From assembly GCA_027618625.1 (NCBI GenBank), contig JAQCER010000101.1, positions 1 to 8,297 on the forward strand: a DNA stretch of 8,297 nt, in the 5' to 3' direction. Below are positions 1 through 6,730 of this stretch, in pieces (the stretch's first letter is position 1; each line of letters starts with the position of its first letter). Below the pieces are notes generated by a model. It was not told the DNA's origin and ran no database searches. It saw only the letters and a program-made list of their open reading frames with translations. The position numbers and the translations under genes were made by a program. This DNA is from Verrucomicrobiota bacterium. GTDB lineage: Bacteria > Verrucomicrobiota > Verrucomicrobiia > Verrucomicrobiales > DEV007.

Positions 1-1
1 C

Positions 2-3000
2 ATGAATATCCCCAAATCTCACCGAGTCGCTGCCGCCTTCTTCATCGGCATTACCTGCATGCCCTGTTCGGTGCTTGCGGAGATATTGATCAATGAAGTC
101 CACGTGAATCCGCCGAATGCGATCGCAGTCACGGGCGATGGCAACTTTGAGTATATCGAACTGAAGAGCACGTCCGGCGGTGAAGAATCGACCAATGATT
201 TGACCCTGATCATCCTCGATACCTCTGGTGCCAACGTCGGTAAAGTGGAAGAAGCGTGGGCTCTCACCAGCCTGCGCACTGGTAGCAACGGCCTGCTGCT
301 ATTGGGGAACGGGTATAATACCGCTCCGCAAGGAGGCCCTTGGAGCGCAGCCATCGAAGCCGAAACCCGAGGCGCAGACCCAGCTGGATTAGGGGATGAC
401 AACATCGGCCCTAACGATGTGTTCTCCCTGTTGCTCGTAAGAAATTTTACCGGACTGCAGGATGCCGATCTGGATGCAGACAACAATGGAGTGCTCGACT
501 CCACACCTTGGTCCGCTATTGTCGATTCCGTCGGACTGGCCGAAAGCGGCGTCAATCGCACCTATGCACTCGCAGACCTGACGCAGGCCGCGTTCAACCC
601 TGACAACTTATCACGCATCGAGGGCAACCTGACTCCCAATAGCGCCGGAGCATGGTATGGTGGCGAAATCGGGGGCACCCTCCCGACGGACATCGCCTTC
701 TCTGACCAATTCTTCGGGGGCTTCAAAGGCCAGGCCACACCTGGCCGACGCAACCAGTCAGGGAGTGCCGCCCTGGCTGAGATTCGTCTCAACGAGATCA
801 ACGTCAACCCTCCCCCCGACAACGACGCCAATTTCGAATACATCGAACTCACAAGTGTGAATGGAGGTTCCGTCATCACCGATGGCTACCATCTCGTCGT
901 CATCGATTCCAAAAGCGACAATGACGCAGACACCGGCCAGCCGCAGAATCTTCGGGGCAACATTCGCGAAGCCTGGGACCTGTCGGGATTCTCTACTGGT
1001 GCCAATGGCCTCATGTTGATTGGCGACGACTATCAGGTGTCCCAGCCATGGGGCAACCTGCTCGATCCAGCGACAGTTCTCCGTGAGCCCGCAGGATTCG
1101 GCTCTGGGGACATTGCAGCGAACGATGGCTTCACGCTTCTGTTGGTGTCTGGGTTTACCGGCACTGTCGGGATGGATCTTGATCCAGATGACAATGGCAC
1201 ACTGAATACTAAACCGTGGGCCAAGGTACACGACTCCATCAGTTCTGATGAATATGTCAACGGAGTATCCACTGGCGTACCTGGCTATGCGGCGGAATTT
1301 GGCGGCAATCTCGCCGCTCTGGGATTTAATGTCGACAGCATCTCGCGCAAGTTGGGATCTATGGACGGCAACTCTGCCAGCTCCTGGTATGGCGGCACCT
1401 ACGGTGGCCCGGATGGCGGATCAAGCCCCACGAATATCAGTTTCAACAGCAGCTTCTTCGGCGGATTCCGGGGACAGGCCACTCCCGGTCGCCCCAATCT
1501 GGCTGCGGCTGCGACTCAACGCCCAGATAGCACGATCCTCATCAATGAACTCAGTGTCGATCCCCCGGACGTCTTCAATCCTCAAAACCAGCAATTCGAG
1601 GATGGACAGGAATTCATCGAAATCATGAGCACCTCCGGTGGAATCGATGGCCTCAATGGCTTGCACCTCGTGATCATTGATGCATCGGGCCCGCCGGAGA
1701 TCACAGAAGCGATCGACCTCTCAGCACTGTCGACCGGCCCGGATGGCCTGCTTCTCATGGGGGACAATACCGACGATGTGAGCTTGCTTCCCACTGAGTT
1801 CCGTCCGTTCATCGAACGGACCACCCACATCGAAGACCCTGACGGAGTGGACAAGGGAGACTTTGGCCCGAACAACAATTACGTTGCTCTAGTCGTCAGA
1901 GGCTATACGCTAGGAACGACGATGCTGGATGTCAACAGCCCTCCATGGACTGAGGTGAAGGATAGCGTTGGCGTTGCAACACTCGGTGGTGTAATCACCA
2001 ATGCAAACATTCAGCAGGCGGAATTCACGCCCGACCATGTCGCCAGAATTCCCGGTAACATCGCAACGAACCAAGCGGCCTCCTGGTATGGGGGAGGTTT
2101 CGTCGCCAATGCCGACGGCAGTGGTTCCCGCGGAGAAATTGCTTACGGAGACAAATGGTTTGGCCCCTTTAAGGGAGGCAGCACGCCCGGGGGTCTGAAT
2201 CACGCAGCAACTCCCAGCAACGCTCCAGTCTTGTTGAACGAGGTCGTCGTAAACCCAGCCGGAGCCGATACTGACCTGGAATTTATCGAGCTACTGGGCA
2301 CCAGCGGGGGCGCTCAGAGTCTTGAGGGTTACCACCTGTTGCTCATCGACGTTAGAGGCACTAACACTGGCACCATCATGGAAGCGTGGAACCTCGATGG
2401 TTTCGCGACGGGCTCCAATGGTTTGGCCCTAATCGGTGACGGCTACCCCGAGTCGATTCCCCCAGGCGGCCCTTACAAAGTGGAAGTGGATGCGGCAACA
2501 TCGATGATTGATCCGCTTGGTTTCGATCTGGAAGACCTCGGCGGCAGCGGAGACCTGAGTCGCTCGAACAACGAATTTTGCCTGCTCCTGGTTCGAGGAT
2601 TCAGCGGCGACACCGGAATCGACCTGGAGACGGACGATCTCAACGGCTTCGACACCACACCCTGGAGTGCCTTGGTCGACAGCGTTGGGTACCGCGAGTA
2701 CGACACTCAACTTGCTGCACACATCGGAATCAACTACGCCCTGGCAGATCTTAGCCAAACAGGATTTGAGCCAGACGCCTTTGCCAGAAAAAGGGGGAAA
2801 AATACGGCGCATTCCGCCGCTGCTTGGTACGGAGGATCACTGATCGCTGGCGATAGTTCCCTTGCTTTTGACCAAACTCAGCATTTTGGGCTGACCGGAG
2901 CCGGGAAACTGACTCCCGGAGCTGGAAACATGTCAGATGTAGTCCAAGCAACCGATCCCGACGGTGATGGGATTTCTACTCTGTTGGAAACGGCCCTCGG

Positions 3001-3325
3001 AATGAATCCGCAAAAGGCAGACCTTCAAAACTATCCCATCGCCGCAGGAACCATTACCAATGGCGGGCAAACGTTTTTGTCCTTCCAATATGCCCAAATC
3101 CCCGGCGGCACTGGCACGACGGGTGTTAATTACACCGCTGCAGGCATCACCTATACAGTCGAATCCACGTCCGACTTGCAGGACTGGCAGCCGACCGGCG
3201 ATGATCTGGTAGTCGTGTCGATCACACAATCCGGCGCGGTCGAAAAAGTGATCGTGCGCCACTCAACCCCGTCAGATTCCACGGAAATGGGACTCTTTTT
3301 CCGACTCGCCGTGACTCAAAATTAG
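2..3325 (+). CDS. Secreted protein with four LTD-like repeats and a C-terminal EF-hand-like loop plus beta tail
   Basis: The protein has 1107 residues. The start is supported because it gives a textbook signal peptide: basic residues at K5 and R8, a hydrophobic core at about 9-24, and a likely cut after VLA (residue 26). Four diverged repeats follow at about 27-251, 259-499, 511-733 and 741-976. Each opens with a lamin-tail-like '[IL]LNE.xVxPP ... F(E)[YF]IE[LI]' block, then has 'TGxxGLxLxG', 'PWxxxxDS', 'WYGG', and a closing 'TPGxxN'. D985-E996 is a perfect 12-residue DxDxDG EF-hand or dockerin-type loop. The remaining 110 residues are a beta-rich tail ending in FFRLAV, common in exported Verrucomicrobia proteins. 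I see no catalytic motif, transmembrane anchor or PEP-CTERM signal. LTD-like domains occur in secreted nucleases and surface proteins, so a surface adhesive or structural role is a guess. Only one base lies upstream, so its promoter is outside the window. Confidence 0.85.
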   Translation: MNIPKSHRVAAAFFIGITCMPCSVLAEILINEVHVNPPNAIAVTGDGNFEYIELKSTSGGEESTNDLTLIILDTSGANVGKVEEAWALTSLRTGSNGLLLLGNGYNTAPQGGPWSAAIEAETRGADPAGLGDDNIGPNDVFSLLLVRNFTGLQDADLDADNNGVLDSTPWSAIVDSVGLAESGVNRTYALADLTQAAFNPDNLSRIEGNLTPNSAGAWYGGEIGGTLPTDIAFSDQFFGGFKGQATPGRRNQSGSAALAEIRLNEINVNPPPDNDANFEYIELTSVNGGSVITDGYHLVVIDSKSDNDADTGQPQNLRGNIREAWDLSGFSTGANGLMLIGDDYQVSQPWGNLLDPATVLREPAGFGSGDIAANDGFTLLLVSGFTGTVGMDLDPDDNGTLNTKPWAKVHDSISSDEYVNGVSTGVPGYAAEFGGNLAALGFNVDSISRKLGSMDGNSASSWYGGTYGGPDGGSSPTNISFNSSFFGGFRGQATPGRPNLAAAATQRPDSTILINELSVDPPDVFNPQNQQFEDGQEFIEIMSTSGGIDGLNGLHLVIIDASGPPEITEAIDLSALSTGPDGLLLMGDNTDDVSLLPTEFRPFIERTTHIEDPDGVDKGDFGPNNNYVALVVRGYTLGTTMLDVNSPPWTEVKDSVGVATLGGVITNANIQQAEFTPDHVARIPGNIATNQAASWYGGGFVANADGSGSRGEIAYGDKWFGPFKGGSTPGGLNHAATPSNAPVLLNEVVVNPAGADTDLEFIELLGTSGGAQSLEGYHLLLIDVRGTNTGTIMEAWNLDGFATGSNGLALIGDGYPESIPPGGPYKVEVDAATSMIDPLGFDLEDLGGSGDLSRSNNEFCLLLVRGFSGDTGIDLETDDLNGFDTTPWSALVDSVGYREYDTQLAAHIGINYALADLSQTGFEPDAFARKRGKNTAHSAAAWYGGSLIAGDSSLAFDQTQHFGLTGAGKLTPGAGNMSDVVQATDPDGDGISTLLETALGMNPQKADLQNYPIAAGTITNGGQTFLSFQYAQIPGGTGTTGVNYTAAGITYTVESTSDLQDWQPTGDDLVVVSITQSGAVEKVIVRHSTPSDSTEMGLFFRLAVTQN
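80..754 (+). repeat. LTD-like repeat unit 1 (residues 27-251)
   Basis: This unit starts with ILINEVHVNPP and FEYIEL and ends with WYGG and then ATPGRRN. It carries a DxDxNGxxD calcium-loop-like motif at residues 158-166 (DADNNGVLD). The unit is 225 residues long. It follows the signal peptide directly. Confidence 0.75.
776..1498 (+). repeat. LTD-like repeat unit 2 (residues 259-499)
   Basis: This 241-residue unit is the longest. It shares IRLNEINVNPP, FEYIEL, STGANGL, NSASSWYGG and FFGGFRGQATPG with unit 1. The calcium-loop-like motif is kept as DPDDNGTLN at residues 394-402. Extra length lies between the DS block and the SRKLG block. Confidence 0.75.
1532..2200 (+). repeat. LTD-like repeat unit 3 (residues 511-733)
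   Basis: This 223-residue unit opens with TILINELSVDPP and a variant EFIEI block, and closes with ASWYGG, KWFGPFKGGSTPGGLN. It lacks the DxDxNG loop found in units 1 and 2, having a short LDVNSPPW segment in its place. It is therefore the most divergent unit in the middle region. Confidence 0.7.
2222..2929 (+). repeat. LTD-like repeat unit 4 (residues 741-976)
   Basis: This 236-residue unit opens with VLLNEVVVNPA and LEFIEL and shares TGSNGL, TPWSALVDSVG and YALADLSQ with unit 1, which suggests that units 1 and 4 are close relatives. The calcium-loop region is degenerate (ETDDLNGFD). It ends with AAAWYGG and LTPGAGN, just before the EF-hand-like loop. Confidence 0.75.
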
Positions 3326-3678
3326 GTCAAACTGACCAAATCGCAGACTGGCGAGACAAGATTTGCTGCAAGTTTTCTGTGGAAATGCACGACATTTCAG
3401 CTATCACTCGCGTATGCCAATTATCTGGGGAATTACCGTAGCCGTCATCTTCCTGTGTCTCGGAGTCGTTGCATTCGCGTACCTGCTTAAAGGGCGCGAC
3501 TGAGCGGACGTTCCGTCGACCAGACAAATGTCTGCCTCCCGTTTCGACCGGGCGGCAGCAGGATCCGTAGAGCAGTGCCGAGGTCAGCAGCCCGAGCCAA
3601 CACAGCAAAGACTGGTGTTTTTTGTTGCCTCTCTTCACCTGGACAGCATCGTGACGCGAAATCACATTCTCTCCAGCG
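3326..3678. other. 353-bp gap between the secreted-protein gene and thyA
   Basis: No gene here is certain. On the + strand, 3414-3503 could encode a 29-residue membrane peptide (listed separately). On the - strand, 3665 down to 3327 is an open frame of 112 codons with a GTG start. It has GGAG five bases upstream and a lipoprotein-like N-terminus: a basic start, then LLCWLGLLTSALLYGSCC at about residues 20-37. Its second half looks less like protein. The two overlap on opposite strands, so probably at most one is real. Short inverted repeats are seen at 3325-3337 (GGTCA-AAC-TGACC), 3521-3534 (CAGACA-AA-TGTCTG) and 3534-3556 (GC-rich hairpin). None has a T-tract, so none can be called a terminator. 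I saw no convincing -35/-10 pair for thyA. Confidence 0.5.
3414..3503 (+). CDS. Candidate 29-residue single-pass membrane peptide
   Basis: An ATG at 3414 opens 29 codons ending in TGA at 3501. The product is almost entirely one hydrophobic helix, with residues 3-25 of the type IIWGITVAVIFLCLGVVAF, followed by a short charged tail (KGRD). That is the layout of a small inner-membrane protein with the positive end in the cytoplasm. Codon third positions are about 62% G/C, in keeping with the neighbours. Against it, no SD sequence precedes the start, a 29-codon ORF can occur by chance, and a 112-codon frame lies opposite. I do not recognise the family. The next gene, thyA, starts 175 bases downstream, so any link to it is unclear. 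Confidence 0.33.
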   Translation: MPIIWGITVAVIFLCLGVVAFAYLLKGRD

Positions 3679-4476
3679 ATGCGCCAATACCTTGACCTCC
3701 TCCAGCACGTGCTTGATCACGGCACGACCAGCAGTGACCGCACCGGCACGGGAACCCTGAGCGTGTTCGGAGCCCAGGCGCGATACGACCTTCGCAACAG
3801 TTTCCCCCTGCTGACCACAAAAAAACTCCACACCCGCTCGATCATCCACGAGCTGCTATGGTTTCTCAAAGGGGACACCAACATCGAATATCTGAAACAG
3901 AACAACGTTCGCATCTGGGATGAATGGGCAGACGAGAATGGTGATCTGGGCCCCGTATACGGCAAACAGTGGCGTGCATGGGAACAGGGGGACGGCAAGC
4001 CAGCCATCGACCAGATCCAGGAGGTTATCGATCAAATCCGGGCCAATCCCGATTCCCGGCGGCTGATCGTGTGTGCCTGGAATGTGGCGGATATCCCCAG
4101 AATGAAACTGCCACCGTGTCACCTTCTCTTCCAGTTTTACGTTCGGAACGGCGAACTCAGTTGCCAACTCTACCAGCGCAGCGCCGACATCTTTCTCGGC
4201 GTGCCGTTCAACATCGCCTCTTACGCGCTACTGACACTAATGGTCGCGCAGGTCTGCGATCTGAAACCTGGCGATTTCGTGCATTCGTTCGGTGATCTCC
4301 ACCTTTACAGCAACCACATCGATCAGGCAAAACTCCAGCTTTCACGCGAGCCTCGTCCTGCTCCAGTGCTGAAACTCAATCCTGCTGTCACTTCGATTGA
4401 CAATTTCGTATTCGAAGATTTCACGTTGGCAGGTTACGCCCCCCATCCCGTCATCACGGCTCCCGTCGCCGTCTAA
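3679..4476 (+). CDS. thyA: Thymidylate synthase ThyA
   Basis: ThyA makes dTMP from dUMP with 5,10-methylenetetrahydrofolate as carbon donor and reductant, releasing dihydrofolate in the cytoplasm. The 265-residue product aligns almost residue for residue with the 264-residue E. coli enzyme. Visible active-site residues are the nucleophile C147 in PPCH, R21 in DRTGTGT, E58, W80, Y94, the phosphate-binding pair R127-R128 (PDSRR), R167 and D170 in QRSAD, N178 in PFNIASY, and H208 and Y210 in DLHLYSNH. The family ending APVAV is complete. The start matches the family N-terminus ([11 protein letters not shown]), although no SD sequence precedes it. The folA frame follows closely on the same strand, so co-transcription is likely. 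Confidence 0.98.
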   Translation: MRQYLDLLQHVLDHGTTSSDRTGTGTLSVFGAQARYDLRNSFPLLTTKKLHTRSIIHELLWFLKGDTNIEYLKQNNVRIWDEWADENGDLGPVYGKQWRAWEQGDGKPAIDQIQEVIDQIRANPDSRRLIVCAWNVADIPRMKLPPCHLLFQFYVRNGELSCQLYQRSADIFLGVPFNIASYALLTLMVAQVCDLKPGDFVHSFGDLHLYSNHIDQAKLQLSREPRPAPVLKLNPAVTSIDNFVFEDFTLAGYAPHPVITAPVAV

Positions 4477-4507
4477 CATTGTCACCTACCGATTTTCCAA
4501 GATTCGT

Positions 4508-5026
4508 TTGATCCCCGCACTTAAGTCCCTCCCTCTGCCGTTCAAGTTGCATGCCATCGCTGCAATGGCCAGCAATCGCGTCATCGGAAGAGCCAGCGCC
4601 CTGCCCTGGCATCTACCGGAGGATCTGAAGCGCTTCAAACAACTCACAACCGGCCATGCCATCATCATGGGCCGCCGCACGTGGGAGTCTCTCGGGCGGC
4701 CACTCCCTGGAAGGCAGAACATCGTCATCAGCCGCAGCCTCTCCGAATCGGAAACACCGGGAGCCATCCTCATCTCCGGCATCGACCAGCTTCAACATCA
4801 GGGGATCACCGGCGATGCTTTCCTGATCGGCGGCGGACAACTGTACGAAGCATTGTTTCCCGCTTGCGCGTCACTCTACCTCACTTACGTTTTTGATGCC
4901 TACGAAGGAGACACCTACCTCCCCGAATTTGAGCATCTGTTTTCGCTCGAGGAAGTTCTCACGTCCACAGATGCTTTTGAACAACGCCTTTACCTCCGCA
5001 ATCAAAATGAAGGAAGACCGCTCTGA
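4508..5026 (+). CDS. folA: Dihydrofolate reductase (start codon uncertain)
   Basis: DHFR reduces dihydrofolate to tetrahydrofolate with NADPH, recycling the by-product of the upstream ThyA. Family features run in order: HAIAAMASNRVIG (first strand and Met20-type loop), LPWHLPEDL with the substrate-binding acid (E. coli D27 equivalent), IMGRRTWESLGRPLPGR for NADPH binding, LIGGGQLYE, and YLTYVFDAYEGDTYLPEF. No ATG fits. The ATG at 4397 would overlap thyA by 80 bases and add about 50 unrelated residues, and the ATG at 4565 would remove the first strand. I chose the TTG at 4508, which gives 172 residues. A TTG at 4547 (159 residues) or a CTG at 4535 (MPFKLHAIAAM-like N-terminus) are also possible. 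No SD sequence helps. Function is sure; the start is not. Confidence 0.93.
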   Translation: MIPALKSLPLPFKLHAIAAMASNRVIGRASALPWHLPEDLKRFKQLTTGHAIIMGRRTWESLGRPLPGRQNIVISRSLSESETPGAILISGIDQLQHQGITGDAFLIGGGQLYEALFPACASLYLTYVFDAYEGDTYLPEFEHLFSLEEVLTSTDAFEQRLYLRNQNEGRPL

Positions 5027-5372
5027 ACACGAACGCCAGATCGATTACATCGAATTTCCAGCGACGGATCTCCCTGCCGTAAAGGACTTCTACCACAGCG
5101 TCTTCGGCTGGGATTTCACTGACTGGGGAGAAGGCTACACCAGCTTTCGCGATGGCCGATTGAATGGTGGCTTTGCCAGAGTTGAGCAAATGCCCGCGTC
5201 AGTGGCCCCGCTCATCGTCATCTATTCAGCGCAACTCGAAGTGATCGAAGACGAAATCAAAGCGAACGGAGGACGTATTTCGAAAGAAACGTATCCCTTC
5301 CCAGGCGGTCGACGTTTTCACTTCAAGGATCCCGCAGGCAATCAGCTCGCCGTTTGGTCAGACCGCAAATGA
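5007..5372 (+). CDS. VOC (glyoxalase/bleomycin-resistance fold) family protein
   Basis: This 121-residue product has the two-half betaalphabetabetabeta layout of the vicinal oxygen chelate family. The first half is IDYIEFPATDLPAVKDFYHSVFGW at about residues 12-35, followed by YTSFRDGRLNGGF. The second half has VIEDEIKANGGRI and closes with FHFKDPAGNQLAVW at about 104-117. Close relatives of this short type are usually annotated only as VOC family protein, and no substrate can be named. Glyoxalase I metal ligands are not evident. The chosen ATG gives a family-length protein and overlaps the end of folA by 20 bases, so it is probably translated from the same mRNA. An in-frame ATG at 4971 would add a poorly conserved leader. 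It is convergent with thrC, 27 bases away. Confidence 0.88.
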   Translation: MKEDRSEHERQIDYIEFPATDLPAVKDFYHSVFGWDFTDWGEGYTSFRDGRLNGGFARVEQMPASVAPLIVIYSAQLEVIEDEIKANGGRISKETYPFPGGRRFHFKDPAGNQLAVWSDRK

Positions 5373-5399
5373 GGTTCTTGCCGTCGGGTCGTTTCGCTC

Positions 5400-6641
5400 T
5401 CAACCTCGCAGCCCGATCCAATCGACCGGGGCATTCATGTCGATGCGATCCTCGGCCGGTGGCATGGGATATTTCAGCCCGCTGGCGCAATTGAACAGAA
5501 TGGCTTCTTCGTCGGCACCGATTGATCCGTTGGCGATCGCCTTCCAGTAAGCGGCGAGGGTTGCTGCGCCTTCGGGGCAGAGCAAGATGCCTTCGCGCCG
5601 GGCGGCTTCGATCTGGGCAAGCTGGATCGCTTCGTCGTCGACGGTCATTGCACAACCGCCGCTCTCCCGCACGGCGCGCAGGATGAGAAAATCGCCTACT
5701 GCCACGGGCACTCGGATGCCACTGGCGATCGTGTGCGCGTCCTTCCATTCATCAGCAAATTCCACTCCTTGCTCGAATGCGCGAACGATGGGCGCGCAGC
5801 CGGATGCCTGCACGGCGATCATCTTCGGCATCCTGCTACCGATCCATCCCAGCTCAGCCAGCTCTGCGAAGGCTTTCCACATTCCGATCAAGCCAGTTCC
5901 GCCGCCGGTCGGGTAGAAAATGACGTCTGGCATCCGCCACCCGAGTTGCTCGGCCAGCTCGAGGCCCATGGTCTTTTTTCCTTCGATGCGGTAGGGCTCC
6001 TTGAGCGTCGACAGATCGAACCATCCCATCGGCCCAACACCTTCACGGACGATGCGGCCGCAATCGTGGATCAGGCCATTCACTCGCCAGACCCTGGCAC
6101 CTTGAAGCGCAATTTCCCTGACATTTACCTCAGGGGTATCCTCGGGACAGAACACGAAGGCCTCGATTCCGGCGTTCGATGCATACGCCGCCAGCGCCGC
6201 GCCGGCATTGCCATTCGTCGGCATTGCGATGCGCTTGATGCCCAGTTCCTTCGCCATGCTCACGGCCATGCAGAGCCCGCGCGCCTTGAACGATCCGGTC
6301 GGCAATCGCCCCTCGTCCTTGACCCATACATTCTGCCCAAGCTTCGGCGCAGGCACAATGGGCGTCATCGTCTCACTCAGCGAGACCACATTTGCCGAAT
6401 CGACAACGGGGAGGAATTCGCGATAGCGCCACAAGTCTGCAGGCCTTTCCTTCAGCATCTCACGGGTCAACGAGCGCCCAAGGTTTTCCAGATCATACTT
6501 CACAAGCAATGGCTTTCCCGCATCCGACAATCCGTGAACAATACCGCGTTCGAATCTCTGGCCAGTGAGCCCGCACTCCAGATGCGTGACAAAATTCGGA
6601 CGGAACTCGGTGATGTTATTCAAGGAAGGATGGCCAATCAT
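5400..6641 (-). CDS. thrC: Threonine synthase
   Basis: This is a PLP enzyme of fold type II that converts O-phosphohomoserine to threonine, the last step of threonine synthesis. The 413-residue product begins with the HLECGLTGQRF block (residues 20-30) typical of this branch. It carries the Schiff-base lysine K119 in TGSFKARG, the TNGNAG substrate loop at 142-147, the PLP phosphate loop TGGGTG at 245-250, and the C-terminal NCASGLKYP block at about 384-392. Long stretches such as FDLSTLKEPYRIEGKK fit the family. The start is the only ATG before the conserved N-terminus. No SD sequence lies in position. It is divergent from kbl and convergent with the VOC gene, so it is probably a single-gene transcript. 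Related fold type II lyases are the main alternative, but length and motifs favour ThrC. Confidence 0.93.
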   Translation of the reverse strand: MIGHPSLNNITEFRPNFVTHLECGLTGQRFERGIVHGLSDAGKPLLVKYDLENLGRSLTREMLKERPADLWRYREFLPVVDSANVVSLSETMTPIVPAPKLGQNVWVKDEGRLPTGSFKARGLCMAVSMAKELGIKRIAMPTNGNAGAALAAYASNAGIEAFVFCPEDTPEVNVREIALQGARVWRVNGLIHDCGRIVREGVGPMGWFDLSTLKEPYRIEGKKTMGLELAEQLGWRMPDVIFYPTGGGTGLIGMWKAFAELAELGWIGSRMPKMIAVQASGCAPIVRAFEQGVEFADEWKDAHTIASGIRVPVAVGDFLILRAVRESGGCAMTVDDEAIQLAQIEAARREGILLCPEGAATLAAYWKAIANGSIGADEEAILFNCASGLKYPMPPAEDRIDMNAPVDWIGLRG

Positions 6642-6680
6642 GAGCCACAGCTAGTGGAAATCCTCACCAAGGTCGAGAGC

Positions 6681-6700
6681 GCACTCGACGCGTCGATTGC
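6681..6700. promoter_or_regulatory. 20-bp near-perfect palindrome in the thrC-kbl divergent spacer, candidate operator
   Basis: Nine of ten symmetric base pairs match. The perfect 12-bp core TCGACGCGTCGA lies at 6685-6696, one mismatch follows, and then GCA and TGC arms. It sits near the middle of the 89-bp spacer between two divergent threonine-related genes, as expected for the site of a dimeric repressor or activator. It would also fold as an RNA hairpin with a CGCG loop in either transcript. The regulator is unknown and no clear promoter boxes were found around it. Confidence 0.4.
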
Positions 6701-6730
6701 AAACTTCAGCGACTGTGCTTTCAGTGTCCA

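Noticed and set aside
2..3325. PEP-CTERM or membrane anchor at the C-terminus of the large secreted protein
   Set aside because: The last 30 residues have no hydrophobic helix with a basic tail and no PEP motif; the protein ends in a beta-strand.
3325..3337. Hairpin GGTCA-AAC-TGACC right after the large gene, considered as a terminator
   Set aside because: Five-base stem followed by an A run rather than a T run; too weak to call.
3529..3701. 55-codon + strand frame overlapping the start of thyA
   Set aside because: No SD sequence, no recognisable protein pattern, and it runs into thyA out of frame.
5371..5407. Inverted repeat GAGGTT / AACCTC spanning the convergent VOC-thrC stops, considered as a two-way terminator
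   Set aside because: Only six base pairs with a 25-base loop and no T-tracts; not distinguishable from chance.
6640..6654. Four-codon ORF (MSHS) behind AAGGAAGG upstream of kbl
   Set aside because: Too short to judge, and it overlaps the thrC start on the other strand; treated as chance.
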